Position numbers and translations under genes: made by a program. A model generated the notes under the pieces. The model had not been told where the DNA came from and did no database searches. It saw nothing but the letters and a program-made list of their open reading frames with translations. From the NCBI GenBank assembly GCA_900113425.1, contig FOZF01000003.1, positions 62,001 through 126,000 of the forward strand: a DNA stretch of 64,000 nt, read 5' to 3'. This DNA is from Stenotrophomonas maltophilia (GTDB lineage Bacteria > Pseudomonadota > Gammaproteobacteria > Xanthomonadales > Xanthomonadaceae). Shown here in pieces: positions 44,130 to 54,573 of this stretch. The first letter of the stretch is position 1, and every line of letters begins with the position of its first letter.

Positions 44130-44603
44130 ATGACTCCGGCCATCACCCTGCTCAAGCGCGAGAAGATCGCCCACACCGTGCGCAGCTACGTGCACGATGC
44201 CCACGCCGAATCGTATGGTGGCGAGGCCGTCGACAAGCTGGGCCTCGATCCGGCACAGGTATTCAAGACCCTGCTGGCCAGCACCGAAACCCACGAGCTG
44301 CTGGTGGCGATCGTGCCGGTGGCCGGCCAGTTGGACCTGAAGGCGTTGGCGGAAGCAGCCGGCTGCCGGAAGTGCGAGATGGCCGCTGCCGACGCCGCCC
44401 AGCGCGCCACCGGCTACGTGGTCGGTGGCATCAGCCCGCTCGGGCAGAAGAAGCGCCTGCGCACGTTTCTGGATGCCAGTGCGCAGGTATTGCCCAGCCT
44501 GCATGTCAGCGCCGGGCGTCGTGGACTGGAAGTGGAACTGGCACCGGCCGACCTGCTGCGCCTTACTGCCGGCCATTACGCCGCCATCGGCAAGGCCCGC
44601 TGA
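44130..44603 (+). CDS. ybaK: Cys-tRNA(Pro)/Cys-tRNA(Cys) deacylase YbaK
   Basis: This 157-aa trans-editing protein clears Cys mischarged on tRNA(Pro). Family features are YVHDAHAESYGGEAVDKLGLDPAQVFKTL (Lys of the active site in VFKTL), LVAIVPVAGQLDLKALA, ATGYVVGGISPLGQKKRLRTFLD (GGISPxGxK motif) and ISAGRRGLEVELAP-like end. The TGA overlaps the start of the next gene (TGATG), so the two are coupled. It probably has a leaderless transcript. Confidence 0.94.
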   Translation: MTPAITLLKREKIAHTVRSYVHDAHAESYGGEAVDKLGLDPAQVFKTLLASTETHELLVAIVPVAGQLDLKALAEAAGCRKCEMAAADAAQRATGYVVGGISPLGQKKRLRTFLDASAQVLPSLHVSAGRRGLEVELAPADLLRLTAGHYAAIGKAR

Positions 44604-45088
44604 TGCGCTGGGCGTGGTCCTCAGCGCCGATACCCCGGCTCGACGATGCACAGGCCGACGTGCTGCTGCAGGATCTGCTGTCGCGCGACGCCAGCCGCAT
44701 CACCGACGCCGCGCGTGCGGTTGCACGGTTGTTCACCCCCTCCTCGCTGGAGGCCCTGGCATCGCACGCCGACCTGATCGAGCGATGCTGCCAGCCCATC
44801 GAACTCGGCGGCATGCTGGTCAGCAACCAGGTGCACCTGAAGGCGGCGCTGCGACGATTGCGCTACTGGCAGGCGCGCGAGGGTTGCCTGTGCGCGCTCA
44901 ACCCCACCTACCCGTTCTTCGATCCCCGGCGCCTGCTCGAACAGGGCCACATGCAGCTGCTCTCGTTGCAGGAGGCCGAGGATGGTTGGGGCGATTGCCA
45001 CACGGTGGCCTGTGCACACTGCGGCCGGCACTGGCAGGCAATCGACCGCGAATACCATTACCCGTGGTGGGAGTGGCTTTCCGGCTGA
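44603..45088 (+). CDS. hypothetical protein with C-terminal zinc-ribbon-like motif
   Basis: This 161-aa protein is not recognised. It starts on the TGATG overlap with ybaK and so is likely co-translated. The N-terminal two-thirds look helical (ADVLLQDLLSRDASRITDAARAVARLF, ALASHADLIERC), and the C-terminal third holds CLCALNPTYPFFDPRRL, DCHTVACAHCGRHWQAIDREYHYPWWEW. The C-x-C and C-x2-C pairs could bind zinc. No membrane segment or signal peptide is seen. Coding appears real: normal composition, coupling and a single clear frame. Confidence 0.75.
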   Translation: MRWAWSSAPIPRLDDAQADVLLQDLLSRDASRITDAARAVARLFTPSSLEALASHADLIERCCQPIELGGMLVSNQVHLKAALRRLRYWQAREGCLCALNPTYPFFDPRRLLEQGHMQLLSLQEAEDGWGDCHTVACAHCGRHWQAIDREYHYPWWEWLSG

Positions 45089-45114
45089 GCGCGGCCGAGC
45101 GCGGGTGACCGGGC

Positions 45115-45672
45115 CTACGGCCGCCAGTTGGCGTTGTTCTGCCAGAACGCCACCGAACGCTGGTAGGCCTCACGGTCCAGCGGCACGCCGGAACCGCCCT
45201 CCTCCACACCCAGCGCATTGCGCATCATCGTGATCGGCGCCATCGGCACCTCTTCCGGTTCGGCGGTGTAGATGCAACCGACGATGCCCCAGTCCGCATC
45301 GATCGGCGAACCCTCTTTGGCCAGCTGCTCGGCGCTGTACAGGATCACCACCAGATAGTTCGCACGCGGTGATTCCACGCCCTCGAACCAGCGCACCAGC
45401 ACCGGCAGTTCCTCACGGTTGCGCGCTTCGTAGCCGCTGCGCAGCAGGTGGCGGTTGGCGTCGGTCACCGGCACGGTCAGGCACCGCGTGCTGGTCCAGT
45501 TCTCGTAGACGAACAGCTTGCAGAACGGCGCGTAGCCGTCGAGCACCTTCAGCGGTGCGTGCGCGTTGAGATGCGCCTCGAACTGCTCGGCAGTGCAGTC
45601 CTGGATGGTGTTGCCGCGCGGCACGCGCGGGAACAGGCGGGGACGGGCGAAATCGGTAAGGACGATGGACAT
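45115..45672 (-). CDS. DUF3228 family protein
   Basis: This 185-aa cytosolic protein matches the DUF3228 pattern: MSIVLTDFARPRLFPR, GNTIQDCTAEQFEAHLN, GYAPFCKLFVYENWTSTRCLTVPVT, YEARNREELPVLVRWFEGVESPRANYLVVILYS and DADWGIVGCIYTAEPEEVPMAPITMMRNALG. No function is known for the family. The ATG at 45672 is used; an upstream ATG at 45684 adds MRHT. It lies between two plus-strand genes and interrupts what would otherwise be a co-oriented region. Confidence 0.85.
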   Translation of the reverse strand: MSIVLTDFARPRLFPRVPRGNTIQDCTAEQFEAHLNAHAPLKVLDGYAPFCKLFVYENWTSTRCLTVPVTDANRHLLRSGYEARNREELPVLVRWFEGVESPRANYLVVILYSAEQLAKEGSPIDADWGIVGCIYTAEPEEVPMAPITMMRNALGVEEGGSGVPLDREAYQRSVAFWQNNANWRP

Positions 45673-45807
45673 GGTGTGGCGCAATCAGAAATTCCGTTGC
45701 ACAGGGTACCTGCCCGCGGGGCATGGCGGGCGGGATACCGATGGTCACTGGCATCGGCACCCGTGTTGCCGCATCCTGCGGGCGACCCATGCAAGGATCG
45801 CCGGCTC

Positions 45808-47325
45808 ATGGATGCAGCACGCGCGTTACCCAGCTCCGCCCGTCGTCGCCGCTGGCCGCGCGTGCTGGCCGTGCTCCTGCTGATGCCTCCCCTGCTGTTC
45901 ACCGCCGCCCTGCTCTGGCCGCTGTCGGCACCACCGCTGCCCGACCCCGGCAACAGCCACGTGATCGTCAACGCGCGCGTGGTGGACATCGCCCGCGGCC
46001 GGGCCAGCGAACCCACCACGGTGACCGTGCGCAACGGCACCATCACCGCCATCGGTGAAGACCCGCCGGAGACCACGTTGCCGGTTCTCGATGCGGGCGG
46101 ACGCTGGCTGCTGCCCGGCTTCTGGGACATGCATACCCACGCACTGCAGCTGTCACCGCAGTTGCAGTTCCCACTGATGCTGGCCAATGGCATCACCAGC
46201 ACCCGCGACATGATGGACTGCCCGCAGGCCACCGATCCGTTGATCGCCTGCGTGGCCGACAAGCGTCGCTGGACCGCACAGGCCATCGCCGGGCAACAGG
46301 TCGCACCGCGCTTCGTGCAGATCGCCAGCTTCTATTTTGAAGACCCGGCGCTGACGCCGGAGGTAGCGGCGGCACGTGCACACGCGTACCGCGCACGCGG
46401 CGTCGATGCGTTCAAGGTCTACAACCGCCTTCGCGCCGGGACCTACCAGCGGCTGGCCAGCGAAGCGCAGCAGCTGCATCGGCCCCTGGTCGGACACCTG
46501 CCCAGGGCGGTCCCACTGGAAGCCGCATTGCGCGCCGGCCAGCGCAGCTTCGAGCACGCCCATCTGTTCGTGCGTCATTGCGTGGACAACGCTACTGCCT
46601 GGCGCGAGGGCACGCTCGACGGCGAGAACCCGACCGCGCTCGCCGAAGCCATGGTGAGTGGTTACCGGCCGGCGCTCTGCAACGAAGCGTTCGGCCTGAT
46701 GCAGGCCAGCGGTGCGGCGTTCGTACCGACCCATGTCACCCGCGAAGAGGATGCACGTGCACGCGATCCAGCGTTCATCGACGACCTACGTCTGGCCTAT
46801 CTCGATCCGCTCTCACGCTGGGCGTGGCGCGACGATCTGAAAGCCACCGTGGCGAGCTATCCGGGCCTGCGCGGCGAACAGGCGCTGAAGGCGTACTTCA
46901 CCCATGGCCTGGCGCTCACCGGCGCCGCGCATCGGGCCGGTGTGACCGTACTGGTCGGCACCGATACCGGACTGGGTGGACTGCGCTACCACGACGAACT
47001 GCAGTGGTTGCGGCAGGCCGGGCTGAGCCAGGCCGACGTGCTGCAAGCAGCCACGCTGCAGGCCGCGCGTCATCTACAACTGCAAGAATCGCATGGCAGC
47101 GTCGAGGTCGGCCGGGCCGCCGACCTGGTGCTGCTCGATGGCGATCCGCTGCTGGACACCGGCAACACCCGCCGCATCCACGCCGTGCTGCTGGCCGGCC
47201 ACCTGTACGACCGCCCGCGCCTGGACGCACTGTGGGCATATGCCCATGCCCAGGCACGCTCGCCGGCGGTGATGGCGCGCCTGCTCTGGGGCTTCATCAC
47301 CAGCCCGGTCAGCGCCGAGCTGTAG
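45808..47325 (+). CDS. amidohydrolase family protein, membrane-anchored
   Basis: This 505-aa protein has an N-terminal hydrophobic segment (residues 18-38, VLAVLLLMPPLLFTAALLWPL) that anchors or exports it. The amidohydrolase metal motif is GFWDMHTHAL; a Lys in FKVYNRL, His in VGHLPRA and EHAHLF, and Asp in VGTDTGLGG complete the set of a binuclear imidazolonepropionase/prolidase-like enzyme. The C-terminal GSVEVGRAADLVLLDGDPL is the usual composite-domain end. The substrate, perhaps a dipeptide or cyclic amide, is unknown. Confidence 0.88.
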   Translation: MDAARALPSSARRRRWPRVLAVLLLMPPLLFTAALLWPLSAPPLPDPGNSHVIVNARVVDIARGRASEPTTVTVRNGTITAIGEDPPETTLPVLDAGGRWLLPGFWDMHTHALQLSPQLQFPLMLANGITSTRDMMDCPQATDPLIACVADKRRWTAQAIAGQQVAPRFVQIASFYFEDPALTPEVAAARAHAYRARGVDAFKVYNRLRAGTYQRLASEAQQLHRPLVGHLPRAVPLEAALRAGQRSFEHAHLFVRHCVDNATAWREGTLDGENPTALAEAMVSGYRPALCNEAFGLMQASGAAFVPTHVTREEDARARDPAFIDDLRLAYLDPLSRWAWRDDLKATVASYPGLRGEQALKAYFTHGLALTGAAHRAGVTVLVGTDTGLGGLRYHDELQWLRQAGLSQADVLQAATLQAARHLQLQESHGSVEVGRAADLVLLDGDPLLDTGNTRRIHAVLLAGHLYDRPRLDALWAYAHAQARSPAVMARLLWGFITSPVSAEL

Positions 47326-47373
47326 CAGCCTCCCGTGCGAACTCCCGCCAGCGGCAGCACCCTCACACCCTCG

Positions 47374-47404
47374 TTGCACATCCATCTTGATGAAGCGATA
47401 TACT
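47374..47404 (+). promoter_or_regulatory. metF promoter
   Basis: TTGCAC (47374-47379) and TATACT (47399-47404) are separated by 19 bp, giving a leader of about 25 bases. No riboswitch-like structure is seen; CATCTTGATG between the elements is a small imperfect palindrome that could bind a regulator. Confidence 0.5.
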
Positions 47405-47433
47405 GATTCGCACCCGCCGCCATCGTCCGTGCC

Positions 47434-48261
47434 ATGACCGCCATCAGCTTCGAGTTCTATCCCCCCAAGACCGACGAACAGCGCAGCCAGCTCGACCGTG
47501 CCGCGGCGAAGCTGAAGGACTACACGCCCGAGTACGTGTCCTGTACGTTCGGCGCCGGAGGTTCGACCCTGAGCTACACCTCCGAGACCGTGCGCCATCT
47601 CAACCAGCACCACGGCTTCGAGGCGGCGCCTCACCTCTCCTGTGTCGGCGGCACCCGCCAGGAGATCCGCGAGCTGCTCAAGCTATACCGCGCCATCGGC
47701 TGCCGCCGGCTGGTCGCACTGCGGGGTGACCTGCCCTCGGGCATGGGCTTTCCTGGCGACCTGCGCTACGCCGCCGAACTGATCGCCTTCATCCGTGCCG
47801 AACATGGCAATGCCTTCCGCATCGAGGTCGGTGCCTACCCCGAAACACACCCGCAGGCCTCCGATGCCCTGGCCGACCTGAAGCACTTCAAGGCCAAGAT
47901 CGATGCCGGCGCCGACGCGGCGATCACCCAGTACTTCTTCAACCCCGACGCCTACTTCCACTTCGTGGATGAAGTGCGCCGGCTTGGCGTGGACGTGCCG
48001 ATCACGCCCGGCATCATGCCGATCGCCAATTTCAGCCAGCTGCGCCGCTTCTCCGAGCAATGCGGCGCCGAGATCCCGCGCTGGATCGGCCGCAAGATGC
48101 AGGCCTACGGCGATGACGCGGCATCGGTGCGTGCATTCGGCGCCGAAGTGGTGGCCAAGCTGTGCCAGCGCCTGATCGAAGGCGGGGCGCCGGGCCTGCA
48201 CTTCTACACGCTGAACCTGGCCAAGCCGACGACGGCCGTGTTGAAACTGCTGCAGGGCTGA
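47434..48261 (+). CDS. metF: 5,10-methylenetetrahydrofolate reductase
   Basis: This 275-aa flavoenzyme makes methyl-THF, the methyl donor for methionine synthesis. The family start ISFEFYPPKTDEQ, VSCTFGAGGSTLSYT, LRGDLPSG, RIEVGAYPETHPQA, AGADAAITQYFFNPDAYFHFVD, ITPGIMPIANFSQLRRF and APGLHFYTLN are all recognisable. FAD binds at ALRGD and HFYTLN-type segments. It complements metK and ahcY in the same region but has no riboswitch of its own. Confidence 0.97.
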   Translation: MTAISFEFYPPKTDEQRSQLDRAAAKLKDYTPEYVSCTFGAGGSTLSYTSETVRHLNQHHGFEAAPHLSCVGGTRQEIRELLKLYRAIGCRRLVALRGDLPSGMGFPGDLRYAAELIAFIRAEHGNAFRIEVGAYPETHPQASDALADLKHFKAKIDAGADAAITQYFFNPDAYFHFVDEVRRLGVDVPITPGIMPIANFSQLRRFSEQCGAEIPRWIGRKMQAYGDDAASVRAFGAEVVAKLCQRLIEGGAPGLHFYTLNLAKPTTAVLKLLQG

Positions 48262-48289
48262 AAGCACGCTGCACGCGTGCATTCGGCGC

Positions 48290-48301
48290 TACCCTGCGTC
48301 G
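48290..48301 (+). promoter_or_regulatory. candidate leaderless promoter of the DUF4124 gene
   Basis: TACCCT (48290-48295) lies six bases before the ATG at 48302. The hexamer is less canonical than the others in this set. Confidence 0.35.
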
Positions 48302-48880
48302 ATGAGATTCATTTCACTCCTGCTGCTGCCGCTGCTGCTGTCCGCTGCGCCCGGCGTTGCCCACGGCCAGGCCTCGCGCCTGAACCGCTGCACCGATGCG
48401 CAAGGCCAGAGCGTCTACACCGACCGACCCTGCGACAGCATCGGCGCGCGATCACGGCTGCCACCTCCCGCTCCTGCCGGCAACCACCTGCCGCAGGACT
48501 CGCTGGGGGCGCGCTGCCCGCGCCGCCTGAGCGAGCTGGTGCAGGCCCTGCGCACCGGTATCACCCGCAACGACGTGAACCGCTTGTCCTCACTCTATCT
48601 CTGGGGCGCGGTGTCCGACGCGGGCGCGCAGCGCATCCTCGGCCAGCTGGAGTCGCTGGCGCGGCGGCCACTGGTGGACGTGGTGCCGGTCTATCCGCAG
48701 CAGGCACAGGCCGTTCTTCAGGACGAGGATCCTGCACTGGCCGGATCCGCGACCGAGCCCTCCTTGTCGCGCCATCCCGTAGGCCTGCGGCTCGAGCAGA
48801 CGCTGCCTGGCAGCGCCACCCGCGCCGCGACGGTGCTGGGACTGCGACGTCAGTACGGCTGTTTCTGGATCACCTTGTGA
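48302..48880 (+). CDS. DUF4124 domain-containing secreted protein
   Basis: This 192-aa protein has a signal peptide (FISLLLLPLLLSAAPGVAHG) and a short DUF4124-type domain, RLNRCTDAQGQSVYTDRPC, with two cysteines probably disulfide-linked in the periplasm. The remaining 130 residues are not recognised; VQALRTGITRNDVNRLSSLYLW and a final QYGCFWITL are seen. Function unknown. It ends 11 bases before a GGGTCGGATCC stretch and a GGGGTC palindrome that separate it from the convergent Nudix gene. Confidence 0.8.
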   Translation: MRFISLLLLPLLLSAAPGVAHGQASRLNRCTDAQGQSVYTDRPCDSIGARSRLPPPAPAGNHLPQDSLGARCPRRLSELVQALRTGITRNDVNRLSSLYLWGAVSDAGAQRILGQLESLARRPLVDVVPVYPQQAQAVLQDEDPALAGSATEPSLSRHPVGLRLEQTLPGSATRAATVLGLRRQYGCFWITL

Positions 48881-48905
48881 CCGGTGAGGGTCGGATCCCG
48901 GCAAT

Positions 48906-48940
48906 GGGGTCAGAGCCCGGCTGCGCGGGGATCTGACCCC
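48906..48940. repeat. GGGGTC-type palindrome between convergent genes
   Basis: GGGGTCAGA and the complementary TCTGACCCC form a 9-bp stem, with CCCG/CGGG inside. It lies between the DUF4124 gene and the Nudix fusion stop and is likely a two-way terminator. Confidence 0.75.
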
Positions 48941-48951
48941 GCGAGCATGCT

Positions 48952-49905
48952 CTACTCCGGCCACAGGCTGCGGATGGCGGCGATGCCCTGCCCACCATGG
49001 CGGCGCGCCTCGGCGACCTGGCCGCGTGCCATCCCACCCAACGCGTAGATCGGCAGCGATACCTGTGCACGCAGGGCGGCAAACGCATCCCAGCCCAGCG
49101 GTGTTGCCTCGGGATGGCTGGCGGTCGCCTGCACCGGCCCAAGCACGGCGAAGTCGCATCCCAGCCGTTGTGCGGCCTGCAGCTGCTCGAGGTCGTGGCA
49201 GGAGGCTCCCACCAGCTGCCCATCCGGCAACGGTCGCCCCTGCAGGGACAGCAGCTGTTCGCTGCCCAGATGCACGCCGACACCCAGCGCACGCGCCAGT
49301 TCGATATCGCGGTTCAGCAGCCACTGCACCCCGCCCCGGTGTGCGTGCAGCGCCTGCTCGATCAGGGCCTGACGGCGAGGATGCTGCAGCGGCAGGCGCA
49401 GCTGGATGCGCTGCTGGCCGCCACTGACCGCGCGCTGCAGTCGTTCCTGCCACTGCCGTTGACCGTCATCGTCCTCACCCGGTGCAGGGGTGACCAGGTA
49501 GCAGTCGGGCTCGCGCAGTGCCGCCACCACCGGCAGGTCGGCCGGCGGCATCGAGTAGCGTCCGAGCTTGTCCTGCGCGACCCAGGTGATGGCCTGGCCT
49601 TCGCGACCACGCGGCGTGCCCTTCCAGCTGCGGACGTGCCGCACTTCCAGCGTCAGGTGCTTGTCCGGGTACCGCTGCGGCACGTCCATGATCCAGTCGC
49701 CGACCTCGGCCTCGATGCCCAGTTCCTCGCGCAGTTCACGCACCAGGGCCTGCGCGGAGGTTTCGCCCGCTTCGCGCTTGCCGCCGGGGAACTCCCACAG
49801 GCCGGCCATGTCGCGGTTCTCGGTACGACGGTTGAGCAGCACGCGGCCACGGGCGTCGGTGATGACGGCGGCCACGACATGGATCGATCGGGTGGGGGAA
49901 GGCAT
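48952..49905 (-). CDS. mutT: MutT-type Nudix hydrolase fused to a ThiE-like domain
   Basis: This 317-aa protein has an N-terminal MutT domain (residues 8-130) with the complete Nudix box GGKREAGETSAQALVRELREELGI, for hydrolysing oxidised dGTP. The C-terminal half (about 165-317) is a thiamine-phosphate-synthase-like TIM barrel: HLGSEQLLSL, GASCHDLEQLQAAQRLGCDFAVLGPVQAT and PIYALGGM. Such fusions occur in several gammaproteobacteria next to secA. The ATG at 49905 is inside a SMAG-like palindrome; a longer frame to 49956 is unsupported. The ThiE half may not synthesise thiamine phosphate. Confidence 0.92.
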   Translation of the reverse strand: MPSPTRSIHVVAAVITDARGRVLLNRRTENRDMAGLWEFPGGKREAGETSAQALVRELREELGIEAEVGDWIMDVPQRYPDKHLTLEVRHVRSWKGTPRGREGQAITWVAQDKLGRYSMPPADLPVVAALREPDCYLVTPAPGEDDDGQRQWQERLQRAVSGGQQRIQLRLPLQHPRRQALIEQALHAHRGGVQWLLNRDIELARALGVGVHLGSEQLLSLQGRPLPDGQLVGASCHDLEQLQAAQRLGCDFAVLGPVQATASHPEATPLGWDAFAALRAQVSLPIYALGGMARGQVAEARRHGGQGIAAIRSLWPE

Positions 49906-49923
49906 GCTGGGAGCATGCCTACA
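49901..49923 (-). repeat. SMAG-like GTAG palindrome covering a start codon
   Basis: On the minus strand GTAG is followed by GCATGC-TCCCA-GCATGC. The second arm contains the mutT start codon, so folding would hide it. Confidence 0.65.
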
Positions 49924-49975
49924 ACAGGGGGACCGGCGCAATCGCGGATCGCGCACTTTCCCGCCCCCGAACGGA

Positions 49976-49999
49976 AGAGCCCCGCTTTCGCGGGGCTCT
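49976..49999. terminator. secA terminator hairpin
   Basis: AGAGCCCCGC and GCGGGGCTCT form a perfect 10-bp stem with TTTC loop, 9 bases past the secA stop on the minus strand. Confidence 0.8.
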
Positions 50000-50007
50000 C
50001 TGGCCGA

Positions 50008-52740
<2,733 letters not shown>

Positions 52741-52808
52741 TGAAGGAACCGGGTTGGATGGACACGACGCCCGGCCTTCCCCTGGGGAATCCGTCCGCCG
52801 CAAACGAA

Positions 52809-52829
52809 ACAGGGCGCTTGGCGCCCTGT
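52809..52829 (-). other. hairpin in the secA leader
   Basis: ACAGGGCGC-TTG-GCGCCCTGT lies downstream of the predicted secA -10 (minus strand) and 80-100 bases before the ATG, so it would be in the 5' UTR. It could otherwise act as a terminator for the M23 transcript. Confidence 0.55.
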
Positions 52830-52843
52830 CGATGGCAACACCC

Positions 52844-52849
52844 ATTGTA
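52844..52849 (-). promoter_or_regulatory. -10 element of the secA promoter
   Basis: TACAAT on the minus strand (52849-52844), about 105 bases before the secA ATG, giving a leader of roughly 95 bases that contains a hairpin. Confidence 0.5.
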
Positions 52850-52928
52850 GCTTGGGACGGCCGGGAGGGGTTTCAAGCGTCCCGTGTGGCGCGATCGGCC
52901 CGGATCCGGCAGACCGGGGTTGAGCAAA

Positions 52929-52969
52929 GGGGTCAGAACCCTTTCGCCGTGGCGAAAGGATCTGACCCC
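52929..52969. repeat. GGGGTC-type long palindrome after the M23 peptidase gene
   Basis: Outer arms GGGGTCAGA and TCTGACCCC and inner arms CCTTTCGCC and GGCGAAAGG. The most complete member of the family in this window. Confidence 0.8.
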
Positions 52970-53005
52970 AGGCAGGGTGGCGCCGGGCCCTGGCCGGCGC
53001 TGGAA

Positions 53006-53959
53006 TCAGCCGCGGCTGATGCGACCCACCGGCGTGTTGCCGCCGTCGCCGAGGAACTTGCGCGGGTTGACCACGTTGCCGTTTTCCCAGACCTCGAAGT
53101 GCACGTGGGCACCGGTGGAGCGACCGGTGGAACCTGCCTTGGCCACTTCCTGGCCGGCACGGACCAGATCGCCGACCTTCACCACCAGGCGCGAATTGTG
53201 CGCGTAGCGGGTGACGTAGCCGTTGCCATGGTCGACATCGACGACATTGCCGTAGCCGCCCTTGACGCCGGAGAAGCTGACCACGCCATCGGCCACGGCC
53301 ATGACCGGATCGCCGACCCGGGCGTGGAAGTCCATGCCCTTGTGGGTGGCGGCACCGCGACCGAAGGGATCGGCGCGGGTGCCGAAGCCGGACGTGACGT
53401 AGCTGTTGCGGATCGGCATGCGCGAAGGCACGGCGTTCTGCTGCAGCTGGTGATCGAACATCAGCGATTCCATCACCGACAGCTGGCGGCCTGAAGCAGC
53501 GAAACGCTGCTCCAGCACCTGTAAGTCGGCGTTGACGTCCTTGACCGGGATGTCCGAGGTCGGGCCGCCGGCATCGCCGTCACCCAGGCCGGGCGTTTCG
53601 TTGAAGTCGAACTCGCCATCTTCCAGCTTGCCCATCTGGGTCAGCCGTTCGCCCAGGGCGTTGAGGCGGGTGGCCTGCGCCTGCAGTTCGCCGAGGCGGG
53701 CCGCCAGCGCGTTGACCTGGGTCTGCGCATCGCGCTGGACCTTGGCCAGTTCAGCCTCCTGGCGGTCAACCTTGGCCTGCAGCCGCGAATCGTTGAACGC
53801 GTTGGCGCCGATTCCGCCTGCAAAGCCGATAATGCAGCCTACCCCGAGCACGCTGCCCAGCAGGGCGCGGGGGCGGTCCTCGAAATAGAACCGCAAACGC
53901 GTGAGCGCCGATTTGGCCTGACCTTCACGCGTTTTGATTACGATCTTTTTGAATGCCAT
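53006..53959 (-). CDS. M23 family metallopeptidase (periplasmic murein hydrolase-like)
   Basis: This 317-aa protein has an N-terminal membrane anchor (about residues 33-52), a coiled coil (about 55-110), and a C-terminal M23/LytM domain (about 190-310). The Zn ligands are visible in HKGMDF (His and Asp) and HVHFEVW (His-x-His). GYGNVVDVDHGNGYVTRYAHNS and GSTGRSTGAHVHFEV are standard. Proteins of this type cleave, or activate cleavage of, peptidoglycan cross-links. The gene lies between lpxC/dciA and secA, as in Pseudomonas. The start is 12 bases from the divergent dciA ATG. Confidence 0.92.
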   Translation of the reverse strand: MAFKKIVIKTREGQAKSALTRLRFYFEDRPRALLGSVLGVGCIIGFAGGIGANAFNDSRLQAKVDRQEAELAKVQRDAQTQVNALAARLGELQAQATRLNALGERLTQMGKLEDGEFDFNETPGLGDGDAGGPTSDIPVKDVNADLQVLEQRFAASGRQLSVMESLMFDHQLQQNAVPSRMPIRNSYVTSGFGTRADPFGRGAATHKGMDFHARVGDPVMAVADGVVSFSGVKGGYGNVVDVDHGNGYVTRYAHNSRLVVKVGDLVRAGQEVAKAGSTGRSTGAHVHFEVWENGNVVNPRKFLGDGGNTPVGRISRG

Positions 53960-53971
53960 CAGTGAGTTTTC

Positions 53972-54421
53972 ATGTCTGAGCCGAAATCCAGCGTTCGCCC
54001 CGCTTCCGTGCCGAAACCGGCACTGGATGCGGTGATGGCGGACAAAAGCGGGAACCCGCTGCGGCGTGCCTTGTGGCTCGACGCGCTGGACCGACAGTTG
54101 CGCCCCCAGTTGCCGCCACCTCTGCGCAGCCGTTGCCGGCTGGCCAATGTGGACGGGGAACACCTCGTTTTTCTCGTCGAGTCCCCGGTCTGGCATGCCA
54201 AGTTCCGGCTTGCCGAGGCCCAGCTTCTCGACGCGGCCCGGTCCATCGGGCTGAAGGCCACCAGGGTGACCATCAAGACTGCGTCCACCACTCCCTCACG
54301 CTCCCCAGCGATCGACAACCGGAATGGCCCCCACGCAGTTTCAGCCGCCACGCACAAAGGGCTACGCGACGCCTTGGCAGCCCTGCAGGATGTTCCTTCG
54401 AAGCCGAAGAAGCGGTCCTGA
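53972..54421 (+). CDS. dciA: DciA family protein (DUF721), replicative helicase loader
   Basis: This 149-aa protein matches DciA/DUF721: RRALWLDALDRQLRPQLPPPLRSRCRLANVDGEHLVFLVESPVWHAKFRLAEAQLLDAAR contains the family core, with the conserved SPVWHAKFRL motif. DciA delivers DnaB helicase at oriC in bacteria lacking DnaC. The C-terminal 50 residues are low complexity and basic (KPKKRS). It is divergent from the M23 gene with 12 bases between start codons, so their promoters must overlap coding sequence. Confidence 0.88.
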   Translation: MSEPKSSVRPASVPKPALDAVMADKSGNPLRRALWLDALDRQLRPQLPPPLRSRCRLANVDGEHLVFLVESPVWHAKFRLAEAQLLDAARSIGLKATRVTIKTASTTPSRSPAIDNRNGPHAVSAATHKGLRDALAALQDVPSKPKKRS

Positions 54422-54573
54422 GGACAACGGAGCCTCCTGCTCCGCTCCCCGTCGCGCGTGTCACCGCAGCGTGAAACATTTCGGGGGCCGGGTCGCATCC
54501 TAGCGGTCCCCGGTGGGCCTGTCGTTAGATTGTTGTTAAAACAACGTTAAATTCAGGCTTCCGCTCCAACAGG

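Noticed and set aside
52741..53005. SecM-like arrest peptide gene upstream of secA
   Set aside because: No short ORF with a signal peptide and arrest motif is present; the gene upstream is an M23 peptidase.
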